Source: Lophius americanus (lineage: Eukaryota; Chordata; Actinopteri; Lophiiformes; Lophiidae). Taken from it: a DNA stretch of 64,000 nt. The first letter of the stretch is position 1. Each line of letters begins with the position of its first letter. The position numbers were made by a program, and so were the translations under genes. This document shows, in pieces, positions 1-11,394 of the stretch. Below the pieces are notes generated by a model. The model saw only the letters and a program-made list of their open reading frames with translations, did not search any database and was not told the DNA's origin. Location of the stretch: positions 3,127,001 to 3,191,000 of the forward strand of contig JBBDHG010000011.1 of assembly GCA_037951165.1 (NCBI GenBank). Direction: 5' to 3'.

Positions 1-40
1 TACCCAATCCCACTCGGCTGCACTCACCGCTGATTGAAGT

Positions 41-62
41 CCCCTTCATTACGCTGAAGGGG
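41..62. repeat. perfect 8-bp stem hairpin
   Basis: CCCCTTCA at 41-48 and TGAAGGGG at 55-62 are exact reverse complements around a 6-nt loop. No gene context is visible, so any role is unknown. Confidence 0.5.
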
Positions 63-2255
63 TTCAGCAAGCCTTGGGACAAACTCTCCTCTCTCCAGCG
101 GAGGCAATAACTGTCATGTCTTTTCATTTATATGCAAGATCTTGTTTCAAACTCTGATGTTTGTAAGCTGGAACAGCCAACTGTAAAAACACTTTATAAT
201 CAAGAGAGCATGTCTGCCATTTTCTGCACTTGAGGAGGATGTATACTTGCATATGATGCACCTACGGGTTCATAATATCTGTATGGTAATATTGTTTGTC
301 TATTTTAGTCTGAGCTTCCATGATGAACACAACAGATCAAGCCTGTATTTTCCCCTTGCTGGTCTGTACTACTGGCCTGTCATGCATCCTAAAGCGCTTT
401 CAGTCGTTTTTGCATTTCTGCGCACACGAGAACTGTTTTCTCTGTTGTCGTATGAATGCAGAGCTTGTTGAACTGGAAAGGAAAAACTTTTTTTTTTCAC
501 GTAAGCTGGTCTTTACTAAGCAGCTGTTAGGACGCAGTCATTCAAAGAAGGAGGAATGTTTGCTAATTGGGAAGACAGCGTGATGTTCGGGATCTTATTT
601 GTATGCGATTAAAGGATCCGACCAAATCGCCATATAACAGGTAAGGAAATGTTTATTTTTGTCAAGTTGCACTAGATGTGGTCTGTGTAATGTTTCTCGC
701 CCGCTTGCTATGGCCTAAAGAATGCCAGTATAGGGTCAAAAATCACACACTGACGCTGCTCTATACCAAAACTGGTTGGTTCAGTTAAAATGCAAAAAGA
801 AAGCGTAGAAGAGGGTCTTCATTGCACAATCTCAGTACAAGAAGGGCTGTACAGTCCTTTTCCAGTTTCACTCCCTGCTTTATGGTTTGGGATGGCAATT
901 AATGTGGCCGAGTCGCCGCATGGACATACATACTGACAGGAAGTGGGTGGAAAGTGATCCTAGTTGTTGGTTTGTTGGGTTTCTCTGTGTTTGCATATGG
1001 TTTCCCATCCTCAACCTTCCTGACTCCCTGATGAGCTGCACAGCTGCCCCTTATCAGATCATCTACCAGCAGTATCTCCACCAACAGGCCTGTCTGCCCG
1101 CTCTCCTGTCCCTGCACACCTCCACTCTACTCCATGCTCATGTTCAACCCCTTACAATCATTCTTTGTCATCAGTATTTTATCCAAGTTCTGCATATGGG
1201 TCCCACTTTAGATCACAGCATACAGGGTGTTGTCTGCAGGCTGCCCCCCATATCTGCAAAACGTCAGAGCTGGATCGAAATGAGTGAGTCTAAAGATAAA
1301 TCATCCAGATTAAGGACCATAAATAAGTGATCTTTGTACTAAGATGCCGCTAGTCCTTTCAGCTCAGCGGCAGGCGATAAACACAATCAGTCAGACCCGA
1401 TTAGATAGTGAACAAATGAGAAAATTCAAATCAGAACACTTAAATTCTCTTTATTCTAGACCAGAACTCCAGACAAAAAAAGTCTAATACTTGTCGGCAC
1501 ATATCCGTCACACACATAATAAGGCTGATGGGGGATTAATGTCAAATGCTGGGACTATTGTACATATCGTATCTTCTTGCAGAGGCCTTGGCTACACTCC
1601 CAGGTTGTGAGCCGCTACTACTGAAGGGGGTGGGAGCCATGTTTTGACAGTGAAGGATGGGGATGTCCACAGCTGTGGGTGTCTGTCACATGGCAAGAAC
1701 AAGAGGTAAGAGGGTTCACTGGGTGATACTGCAGTGGAGGTGCCCTGTCTCGTAAGAAGGTTCATCTGCTTCCTGCCGAGGGCCTTGCCAGATTTATGAA
1801 ATGTTAAGGCAGAGTTTTCAAAGTAGCTCAAAACATGGGCGTGGATATATCTCCAAGTGTCCTCTACGCTTATTTAAACTCTCTAGTGGAAATAATATAA
1901 TACTAAACCAGAATGGCATACAAGACTGAACGGTGCTATACATGTCTGTTCAGCTTTCCTGGCCCATTTCCCAACCTCCCACAGCATTCTGAGAAAACTG
2001 GTTCAATAATTTATGCTTATTGACGGTAAATTACCTCACTGTTACAGTAAGTCAAAAAAAAAAAAAACCCTGGTTCCATCCATTTTAAAGATCTGTACCG
2101 AAAAGAACGGAAATATTTTCTGGCCCAAGACCCTCCCACCATGTTTCATAGAAACACTCAGTTGTTAACCATCAAACAAAGATTAAATCCGCTGGTAATT
2201 ATACCAAAGCATAAATAATATATATCGTCTGATTGGACTATAGAATGATACATTA
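63..2255. other. intergenic, nothing recognised
   Basis: No reading frame here resembles a known protein, and the frames of 70-150 codons have no supported domains. I saw no repeat family. A CTTTTTTTTTTC-type run occurs near 487 and an A-run near 2,055. Confidence 0.6.
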
Positions 2256-2257
2256 AT

Positions 2258-2480
2258 ATGCTGTATGTACTTAAATTACCTCCACAAAGAAAGTTATGTT
2301 TCCTTCTGTGTTTGCCAGCAGGATCAGGCAAAAGCTACTGGACAGATTTCCATAAAACTTGGTGGAAAAATGGGGCATGGGCTCGGAAAGAACTCAATGA
2401 ACTCTGGTTGGGTAAGAGAAAGGGACCGAGGAGGATTTTTTTCCAATGTCTAATATATGCTTGGTGATGTATTGCTTAAT
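2258..2480 (+). repeat. dispersed teleost repeat, plus-orientation copy
   Basis: The stretch carries the sequence around GACAGATTTCCATAAAACTT, preceded by a CAGCAGGATCAGGCAAAAGC-type segment and followed by a GGATTTTTTTC segment. I recognise this as an abundant dispersed repeat of fish genomes (consensus: aggat-acgcaaaaactactgg, then a heavily conserved 'ttccatgaaacttggtggaa' block). The open frames over it are chance products of the repeat. Confidence 0.6.
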
Positions 2481-2510
2481 GGTATTTGGTTTTTAGTTGC
2501 CCAAAATTAC

Positions 2511-2700
2511 TCAACTGATTTTAAAAACAATTTGGAGGGTCAGTGAAAGAAGTCCCGCCTTCATCGAGACCAGTAGTCTCCTCTGGAAATGACCCATCCT
2601 CTGACCAAGTTTCATGGAAATCCTTTTGTAATTCAAATGGTATCCTGCCAACCAACCGACTGATGAAGATAATGCATCGTAATTAAATGTGGAATGGAGG
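2511..2700 (-). repeat. dispersed teleost repeat, inverted copy
   Basis: On the minus strand this reads GGCAGGATACC, then GATTTCCATGAAACTTGGTC and AGAGGATGGGTCATTTCC, the same family as the copy at 2,258-2,480 but in the opposite direction. The pair forms an imperfect inverted repeat with about 30 bp between the arms. Confidence 0.55.
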
Positions 2701-2760
2701 CAGCACTTCCTAATCTGAGGCCATGGAGAACTCTGGATTGTCCCCTTCAGGACAACCCTC

Positions 2761-3175
2761 ACCTATGGTCACGAGCTCTGGCGGGGGGCCGAGAGAATGA
2801 GTTCAAGGGGTAGAAATGAGCTTTCGTAGGGTGGCTAGACTCCAAACAAAGCTGAGAGCCTTGGAGATAAGATGTCTCAGACATCTGGAGGGAGCTCGGA
2901 GTGGAGCTGCTGATCCTTCGCCTCGAAAGGATCAAGTTGAGATGGTTCTGGCATCTGATCAGGATGCTTCCAGGACGCCTCCCTTTTGAGTTTCTCCAGG
3001 AACGTCCTACTGGGAGTAAGAGTAGGAGTAGGCTGAAGGGACTATATATAACTCATCGGGTCTTGGAACGCCTTGGGTTCCCCTGGGATGAGCTGGGGAA
3101 CGTTGAATGGGAGATGGACGTCTGGAATATTCTTCTAGGCCTGCTCACACATCCGCAACCTGACCCCTGAAACGT
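2761..3175 (+). pseudogene. 3' end of a non-LTR retrotransposon (LINE) reverse-transcriptase ORF, decayed
   Basis: The plus strand carries a degraded form of a very common fish LINE 3' end. The open frame at 2,901-3,170 reads LLILRLERIKLRWFWHLIRM, then LPGRLPF, RPTGSKSRSR and ERLGFPWDELGNVEWEMDVW, ending in PQPDP. This matches the C-terminal tail of fish LINE reverse transcriptases (pattern: RWxGHLxRMPPGRLP, RPTGRRxRGRP, WERLGIPxEEL, PPRPDP). The upstream part (GTCACGAGCT, GGGTGGCTAGACTC) belongs to the same tail in a broken frame. Only the 3' end is present, as expected from 5' truncation on insertion. I cannot fix the clade (CR1/Rex1-like or another). Confidence 0.8.
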
Positions 3176-4590
3176 AGAAAAATTAAAAATAGAATGAATT
3201 GGAAATCTTTAGTCGATAATATTTGGTTCACTTTGTATGAATCATAATTGAATTATTTATACAATAAATATAGGGGGATTAAAATCAAACTCCCTCTGTA
3301 GTGTTTCGGAATTGAATGAAGCAGTAGCAGTGAAACCAATCCTTAAAGCCCACAACATAAGGAAATGTACTTTCCACGGCGGCCAACAGTAAATGCATGA
3401 CTAATGAGTTTATTACAAGATGAGTGTAATTAAGTTAAGCACCGGATCTATTTCTGCTAGTTTATTGACCGTCCCAAAAGAACATTGGAATCTACGCGTT
3501 GTGTTTGAATTCTTTGCCAAAGGACTTCAGCAAAGAACAACATGTTTCTTTTGATGACCTTAAAATCTCTGGAACAACAGACAGTAAGAATAAACGCCAT
3601 TATGATGACTTTCTAGATTCTTTATTTCTTTCTGTTGAGCACTGAGCAGCATATTAGTGTCTGATAAATGCTTTGCTTCAATGCATGGATGTTTTTTTAT
3701 CCCTCTTTATTTATACTAACACTTATGGCACCAACTCTACCAAATTATTTTTTCTTCTTAATGTTATTTATTGTCTTTTTCGTGATACTTCAGACAGATC
3801 GCATTGCATCGTTGTCATTAAATTCAAATAAGCTATTCCAAAAAGTGAAAACATGCCAACTGATGATGCAAGTTCTGCATCAAGTCGGAGATCTGTAATT
3901 GAATTTTTATCCTAATATTTGAATATAAATCAGATTGAAAGTATCTGTACAAGCTGATAATTAACACATTATGAGTTAAAAATAAAAAAATAAAGCCGAA
4001 TAAGGAACTTATCATGGCATTTGAAAGGTTTGTGACTGTGTGTGTTTAAGTACATTAAACTGTGCCTTTAAGAATTATTGGGATTCATTGAAGATTTACG
4101 TGGACAGAGTTTTTTGCGTGAGTGATATTATAAGAGCCAACCCGCACTTTTAAACCACAAGATGTATTTTTAAGTTAATATCAGGTACATTGACGCTCTA
4201 TCAGTGTTTTTTGCTTCACGCTGCACCCACTGGGATCAAACGCTCCGTCAGTCCCCCCCATGGGGGAGAACGTGGTCACACTTTCACATGAATATTTGAC
4301 AATCCATCAAAGACATGTGAAAATGCAAAAGAGCTGTTCGAACAATAATCAGGGGTAATTTTTTTTTATGAATCTTCAAGGACATTTTTGCCCCGAGCCA
4401 TTGTTAATGACGCCGCTGAGTGTGAATGTATGCATATTTAAATGCCTTTTTTCGCTTGATCCCTGAACTTATCATGCAGTGCAGTCATCATAACGGTCTG
4501 AAAGACCCCCATCTCTCTGAGAGACGATGGTCAGTGAGTAGAGAAATATGTTAGCTGACATTAACATGATTTCTCTCAGGTGTGCTCTTT
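3176..4590. other. intergenic, AT-rich, nothing recognised
   Basis: No conserved coding frame or repeat family was seen. A T-rich open frame at 3,668-3,898 is hydrophobic only because of base composition. An imperfect CATCTCTCTGAGAGACGATG palindrome is at about 4,509. Confidence 0.55.
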
Positions 4591-4594
4591 GATC

Positions 4595-6085
4595 AGGCGG
4601 GTTTCAATCTCTCTGAATTGGGGAATTGAGGCGTCGTATTGCTGATATTTTTGTGATGACATTGAATCTCTTTGGGGTAATTTTTGGATGTTTTGTGTCA
4701 TTTTGAATCTCTTTGTCATGATTTCTTAGTATTTGATGGACGTTTTATGTTAATTGCAGTAGGTTTTTATTTCTTCTTTACTGCTGTTTTGAGTCATTTT
4801 GGTTTGTTTCGTTTCTCTTGTTGGTGTTTTGAATCGTATTGTAGGTGTTGAGGTTCTGTTTGCGGTGAATGTACATCACCTTATGGTTGTTCATCCGTAC
4901 AAAACTGTTTCTGGGTCTATTGGAGTTATTTCCCCTCACTTTATGGCTGTTATGAGCCTCTCTGAGAGGAATTTGATTGCACCTTATTCTCATTTTGTTT
5001 TAGTTTTGAGTGATGGGTGATGATTTTCCATTTTTTGGTGGTCATTGTGTGTTTCGAGGCTTATGCTGCCATTTTGAGTCTCTTTAATTTGTTTTGTGTC
5101 TCATTCCTGTTGTGTTGTATATCATTGTGGATATTCAGGCTCTCTTTGAGGTAAATATACATCACTTCATTGTTGTACATCTGTCGCACTTTTGAGGCTC
5201 TTTCTTCTGGTTTTACCACACTTTATGGCAGTTATGAGCGATGTGATGTCAGATGATTTTTGTGTCCTTTTTTTGTAATTTTGCTTCTCTTTGAGTCTCT
5301 TGGTGGTCATCTGGCATCACTTTATTCTTGATTTGTGTCTATGTTGTAGTTTTTAGACTCCTCCTCTGCATGTTTTGAATGTATTTACTTTATTTGACCT
5401 CTTTGCCTTTATGCCTCTGTTTATGGCTGTTATGAGCCTCTTGGTGTTGATTTTTGCATCAATGGCAATTCATCATCATCATCATTATTATATTTATTGA
5501 TTTATGTCTCAGTTGTAGTGTTTAGGCCTTGTGTACTATTTTCTTGTACTTTTCCATCTCTTTGTGTCTGTACTTAGTCTCTTTGTGATAAATTGGGATC
5601 TCTTTGTCTGTGTTTTGTGACACTGATTATGTTCTTTCTTAATAAATGAATAAACGCTTATTCTCTATAAGCTATTCTATAACCTCGATGCCGATTTTGT
5701 TTCTGATTTGCTTCATTATTATTACCATTTCTTTACATTCTATATTCTAAATTTATATTTCTGTAACCTCCAGGAGGGTAGCCATGCATAATTAATTATA
5801 TATTGTATTATGACTTTGCTGGTTCCTATTCTGATTTAGAGGCTTCTTTCTGCTGTTTTTAATACATTTGGTTTATTTTACCTCCCTTTGTCTTCATTTT
5901 GCCTGTTTTTGTAGCTGTTTTGAGCCTTTTGGTGCTACTTTTGGGGTCCATTTTACATCTTTTTGCGGCAGTTTGGAGTTGATGACGCATCACTGTTTTT
6001 ATTTGTGTCCCTGTGGTATTTTTATGGCTCTTTGTTGCTGTTTTGAGTCTAATTGAATAGTTTATGGCTCTGGTCTCTTTGTAGT
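4595..6085. repeat. degenerate TTTTGAGTCTCTTTG-type tandem array
   Basis: For about 1.5 kb the plus strand repeats variants of TTTTGAGTCTCTTTG, TTTATGGCTGTTATGAGCCT and GTGTTTTGAATC at irregular spacing. Strand composition is very biased: T and G dominate and A and C are scarce. Degenerate arrays of this kind are common in fish genomes. The open frames over it (4,799-5,020; 5,868-6,056) are products of the bias. Confidence 0.75.
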
Positions 6086-9000
6086 TTTTTGATAGACCTT
6101 CCTAAAAATGTCACTTCCTACAGACTTGTAGGCCTGTCCCTGGTTGCTCCATTCTCTAATCCAGCCATGATGTGCATAAGCCAACACTTTATCACCTTGT
6201 GACTCCCCCCCCGCCCCACCCCCAGGAGAGTCTTGCACTCATAGAAGGGAGTAACATGACGGTCAGGTTTCTGGACAGAACAGGTCATGGCTCAACTGAG
6301 CTGGCCTTAATCCCGAAACCTTGAGTTGTGGAGTTATTTCAGAGCAAAATCACTAATGAGATGCATACTTGTGTGCACAGCAGAGACACAGGCAGCCCTT
6401 CATGTACACAGCATCCCGGAGTCTCCTCCTCTGTGAGCTAACACAGCCAGCCATTCACTGTCTGTCACACTGCAGCACATGATCCTCACACCCACAGCTC
6501 TCCAAATCAGCCTACTTATGAACGTGGTGGCATATGAAAAAGACATTTCGTCTCGCGGCTGTGACTACGCACAAAGACCATAATTGATTTATTCAGTTTG
6601 AATAATAACAGCCTCTTGGTGAGGTCAAGGGTGTATATTCCCCAGGAGTCACAACCGGTGATGGAGTCGTTTACAGAGTGTTGAATCATCAAATGTTCTC
6701 ACTCATTCGACCTTGTCCTGCTGCATCCAATCACTAAGTAGTAAAAGAAGAAAGGGTGAATTAATTTCAGACGCTGTGGAATTGCACTCCCTGAACTCGT
6801 CTTTTTTTGGCCTTAGCTATTATTTGTGGACGCACATGATTCTATTCTGCTTTTTCAGAGCTATACGCAGCCGGAGGAACAGGCGCTATATCAGATGGGA
6901 GATGCCTAAACACCACTTCACTGAAAAATTACAAGCTTTGATCCAATTGTGGTTTCTGCGTTTACGCTCGCGAGTTTGAGCAGTTTTCCAGCACAAATGT
7001 CACAAGTTCCCATCCCAACAGACAACTATCCAGCCCAGTGGGTGGAGAGAGCATCTGATTCTCTGGATTCCCGTTGTCTCTATAAAGTCTGCAACTCCAC
7101 AAATTGAGTGAGTATTATTGAATAAAATGGTTGGATATTACAGCTGTAGTTGTTTTCAAAACAGAACGTCTTGTGACGTTATTTTCGATGAAGACTATCT
7201 GGAAATCAGTATATCAGTAGATGGTTTGAATCACAGCCGCCTACTCAGACAAGAAGTGTGTTTGCGACAGTACCGGAGACAAACTGCATTGGTGACCTGA
7301 AAAGCCCACACACACTCATGCCCCAGAAAACCTTTTTGCACTTCCCAAACTTCAGATCATAACATAGTGAAATTCGTCAGAGCTGTCGCTTCACTCTATG
7401 GAACCTTATCCAGAGTTTCTAGGCAGGATATATCATCAGAGATTTAATTATTTTTTTATAAGGAAATATAATGATTTTGTAATTTGTTTTCAAATTAATT
7501 GATGCGTTTGTCCACATTTCTTCCATAAGGCTGAAATTTATGTAAAAACAGAAATGAATGACATTTACATATAGCACGGTATAAATATTATATTAATTGT
7601 TTCTTCTTCTTTACAGATGTATGTTCAGATTTATACAGACCGCTTTACACATTTGATTCCAAATACGTGAATCACAGGTGGAGGAAATTATTATGCTGGG
7701 TTAAGATATTTGTATAAATTCTTGTTAAAGCCTTTGTGACTAAATACCTTTGAGTGACATTTTAATGCCAAAATCAGCGATAATATAAGTGCACTTCCTT
7801 TTGCTGCATCAAAATAAAAGCCCCCACATTACCCCCACAATTAGATTAGATGTTACACTGCTTCTGGTATAGAACTGGGTCTGGGTCGCCTTTTTGCTGC
7901 CATTACAGCTTTGTCGCTATGTGTTCCGACAGCTTTCTATCAGATCAGCATGACTGTTGATTTTCTGATCTGATTACTTAATACTTGTGCCCATGATTCT
8001 GTCGCCATTTCACCGGTTGTCTTTCCTTACACCACTTTGGTAGATTTCACCCACTAAACACTGAAGACATCCAACAAAACCTGCAGTTCTGGAGAGGCTC
8101 TGACCCGACGTTTTAAGACATCACAATTTTGACCTTGTCAAATATGTTTGCGGTTTCTTACACATCAACTGAGAAGACGAAAATTGTACTTGCTGCCTAA
8201 CATATCCCCCCACTGAAAGATCCCAGTGTAACGGGATAATAAATGTCATTCTGGCTTCGCCCGTCCGTGTTCATAATGTTATGGCTGATAATGGTATTTT
8301 TCATGTTCATCTGTGAGAGAGCCCTTCTCCAGTAAACTTCAAAAGCCGAAGCCATTAATAATTCTGATTTAGGAGCTGGTACACTTGATATTTGCAATTC
8401 TCATAACTGATGAGATGCAGGAGAGGGCGGGAGGTGGAGGGGTGAGAGGGTGAGGGGAAGATGGTGGTGATTTAGCGAGATGGAAGGTGACTATGAATGC
8501 AGTATTTCCCAAATTATATCTGAAAATACTGACACCCTCAGCAGTACTGCAACCCAATGGGAATAACCCTTCAAATTTCCCTTAAATTATTCTTGCACAA
8601 ATTGGCCTGCATGTTTTCTGATGCGTTTTTCAAGAACCTTCCTTAATTTGTTACTATTAATATTACATTTTTACCTCTGTCTCATTATAGCTGACTGACA
8701 ATCAGCCTGCAAAATAAAGCATGAAATCGAGTGAAGTTACAAAATGTGTATGTGCATTTGGAGCAAAGACGGAACTTCAGTTTTGTTTTAGATCCAGGCT
8801 ACAAAGAACATTCTCTACATTCTGTGAAGTGACAACCATCGTTCCTAGAAATATTGGTGGGGTGACGAACACGCAAACGCAGCGCCATAGTGAAACACAT
8901 GCAGAATGTGGCTCCCATTCAAGCTATAGATTTGTATAGTTGCACAGTAGAGCGGTTTACCGCATTAAATTTAGAATGCGTACGGCGACTTCCCTCTGAA

Positions 9001-11125
9001 GAGTTTATGATGCAATTTCCTCTTGTGCAATTTAAATGCTATAGCTCGAGTTTGCATTGTCTCTCAGTAAGAACGATAAGGGTGAGTTGGTGCGTTTAAA
9101 AGCTGTTTTAAGATTTATTATGTCTGAGGATTCAAAGAAAAAGAGTTTTCGACACTTCAAATTCCATCAGCTGTGAAAGTGGTGTCAGAGAGCAGCTCTG
9201 AGTGATGTTAGTTTACTTAACAAACATTCACACCCTCACCGACTGACCAGTTCCCAGGGAGAGACCCGGGAGGGGGGCGAAAGGCCGCAGTGACACCCAC
9301 TACCACAAACCCAGCAGGTAAACAGACAAGCAAGATGTTCCATCCTCTCTCAGGTTGTTATGCTAGCCCATAAGAACACATTCTACCATAAACACAGAGA
9401 ATATGAACCAAACAAAATGATTCACTGTCTGCAACCTGATCACTCAGTCTTTCCCCTTTCTCATGGCCCGGTCCAAATGTCAGCATCTGTGTAAACGCTG
9501 AGGTAATTCACTTGTCGGCTCCCTGCTGGTAGAGTGGAAAGAGCAGAGAACCAATGAATCACTTTCAATGCTTCCTCTTGGATCAGCTGCTAGAGCCTCT
9601 GTTGTTATAATTCCTGCCATTTTTCGAAGACGCATTGGCCTCTAGGAGGCAAAGGCAACATTTGAATGTGAAATTCTAGTTTGCCAATGTTATTTAGGAG
9701 AACTGTCTAGAGTCATGTGATCAGTTTCTCCTACAATAAAATGCAAACGTTCCTCGAGGTTAATAAGTTGACAGAGTGGATCTGCACTTTGCCTGGTTGA
9801 ACAGACGGCGTGGCTGACCAAAGAGGGGTGGGTCCCACTATCAGACAGTTTATTTCTAAATAACACCTTTATAAAATCAGCATCCATTTTCACAACCAAT
9901 GATAACAGTAATATGCCACAAAAAAAAAAAAGAGCGCCAACTTCCCCTAATCATGACTCAGAGTGAACAAGGTGAACAATATAAAATAGTGTTATAAAAA
10001 AATATATATGATTGGTGTTAAGTTGCAGTTGTTTCTTTGTCAAAATGAAACTGACGTCATATTTTTAATATAAAAACATGCACGCAAATGCATCTGTAGT
10101 CTAACTGGGAAAATAATTGATCAGCAACACAGCACTTTGAATTTATCAACTTTATTCAAAAAAAATCATTAGAATGCAACAAAACATTACATATGCAACG
10201 GGATTTAATCCGAACAAAGAGACATTATTAGGTTGTTGTTTTTTAAAGCTGCTTATCAAGATTTAATGACAGCAATGAACAGAGATAAGATACAGAGAAA
10301 CCGTCAGGGTCTGAGATGCAAAACAATAACAGTACAATCTCACTCCATGCACACAGCTGGCTTCATGTCTAGCCAGCTAACGCTACTGTTAATAAAGTAG
10401 TCAAATAAATAGTCAGCAAATACTGTGGTCGGGGGAATACCAAACTCTTAAATGCTTCCTTGCTGAGAGGTAGGTAAAGGAAGATTTACCACTCATATAT
10501 GTGTGCATGGAACACATAAGATCCAGCTGGTGATTAGCTTAGCATTGTTGTAGCAACGTTTAAAAAAAAGAAACAATACACCGACTAGCACCCATAAAGA
10601 ACATTTAAACCTTTAAAATGTGTAAAGATAAGAGATCATTTGTCTCCCTACTAGTGATTAACCCATGTAGTGCTGATGCGTGTAATGGGAATGAACAATG
10701 AAGGCGCTCACCGTGCTGCTTGAAAGAGGTGACAATAACGAGAACAAGCGAGATCTCTGCCAGATAACGACGGGAAAGAGGGAGAAATAAACTATATCAA
10801 TTCTGATTATGAACAAATTTGCAAAATATGCCACAGTATTTCAGTAAAATATTGCAGATGTTGTATACCTGATCTTTTGGCATCGCCACATTAGCTGTTT
10901 TCTACTTAGAAGTCTCTCCTTTTTCTTATTTTAGATAGAGTGTTCGCATTTGAGGATTTTTTACTTTTCAATGTGTCGCTTAAAAACCGCCATTTTTCAC
11001 AAAAATCTCCCGGTTCTGACTCAAATAACACACCTGCCACATAGACGCATTCCTTATATCTACAATAAAATAAATAAATAATGGTTATTATCACACTGCA
11101 AGCATTCAGGGCAGAACTGTGAAAA
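6086..11125. other. intergenic, nothing recognised
   Basis: About 5 kb without a supportable gene. Open frames are short and lack known domains. A C-rich patch is at about 6,206-6,224 and G/C-rich GGGAGGGGGGC near 9,270. Poly-A runs occur at about 9,918 and 10,158. Confidence 0.55.
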
Positions 11126-11127
11126 TA

Positions 11128-11392
11128 ATTCTCTTTATTTGACCCATCACTGAGGGGCATCGGGCAGCCCCTGTAAGGCACGCAGGAAGCAAACTGCGGT
11201 TAATAGTCTTGCTCAAGGGCCCTAGGACATGTTGAATGCAACCGCATATCTTCAAATTGGGGGACGACCACCACCCCAAACGTCTGCCTTGTTACTACGT
11301 CCGCCGCCTGCCCAGAGGAGGACCACCAATGCCCCTCCCAATTCCACATTTATACAGAATGGAGATGTGCAATAAAGGCACAACAGTGCCAC
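11128..11392 (+). repeat. dispersed teleost repeat fragment
   Basis: CACTGAGGGGCATCGGGCAG, CTGTAAGGCACGCAGGAAGC and AGTCTTGCTCAAGGGCCCTA are degenerate forms of a widespread fish repeat (typical pattern: gtgggcagcc, ggcgcccggggagca, ttgctcaagggccca). The boundaries are approximate. Confidence 0.5.
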
Positions 11393-11394
11393 CC

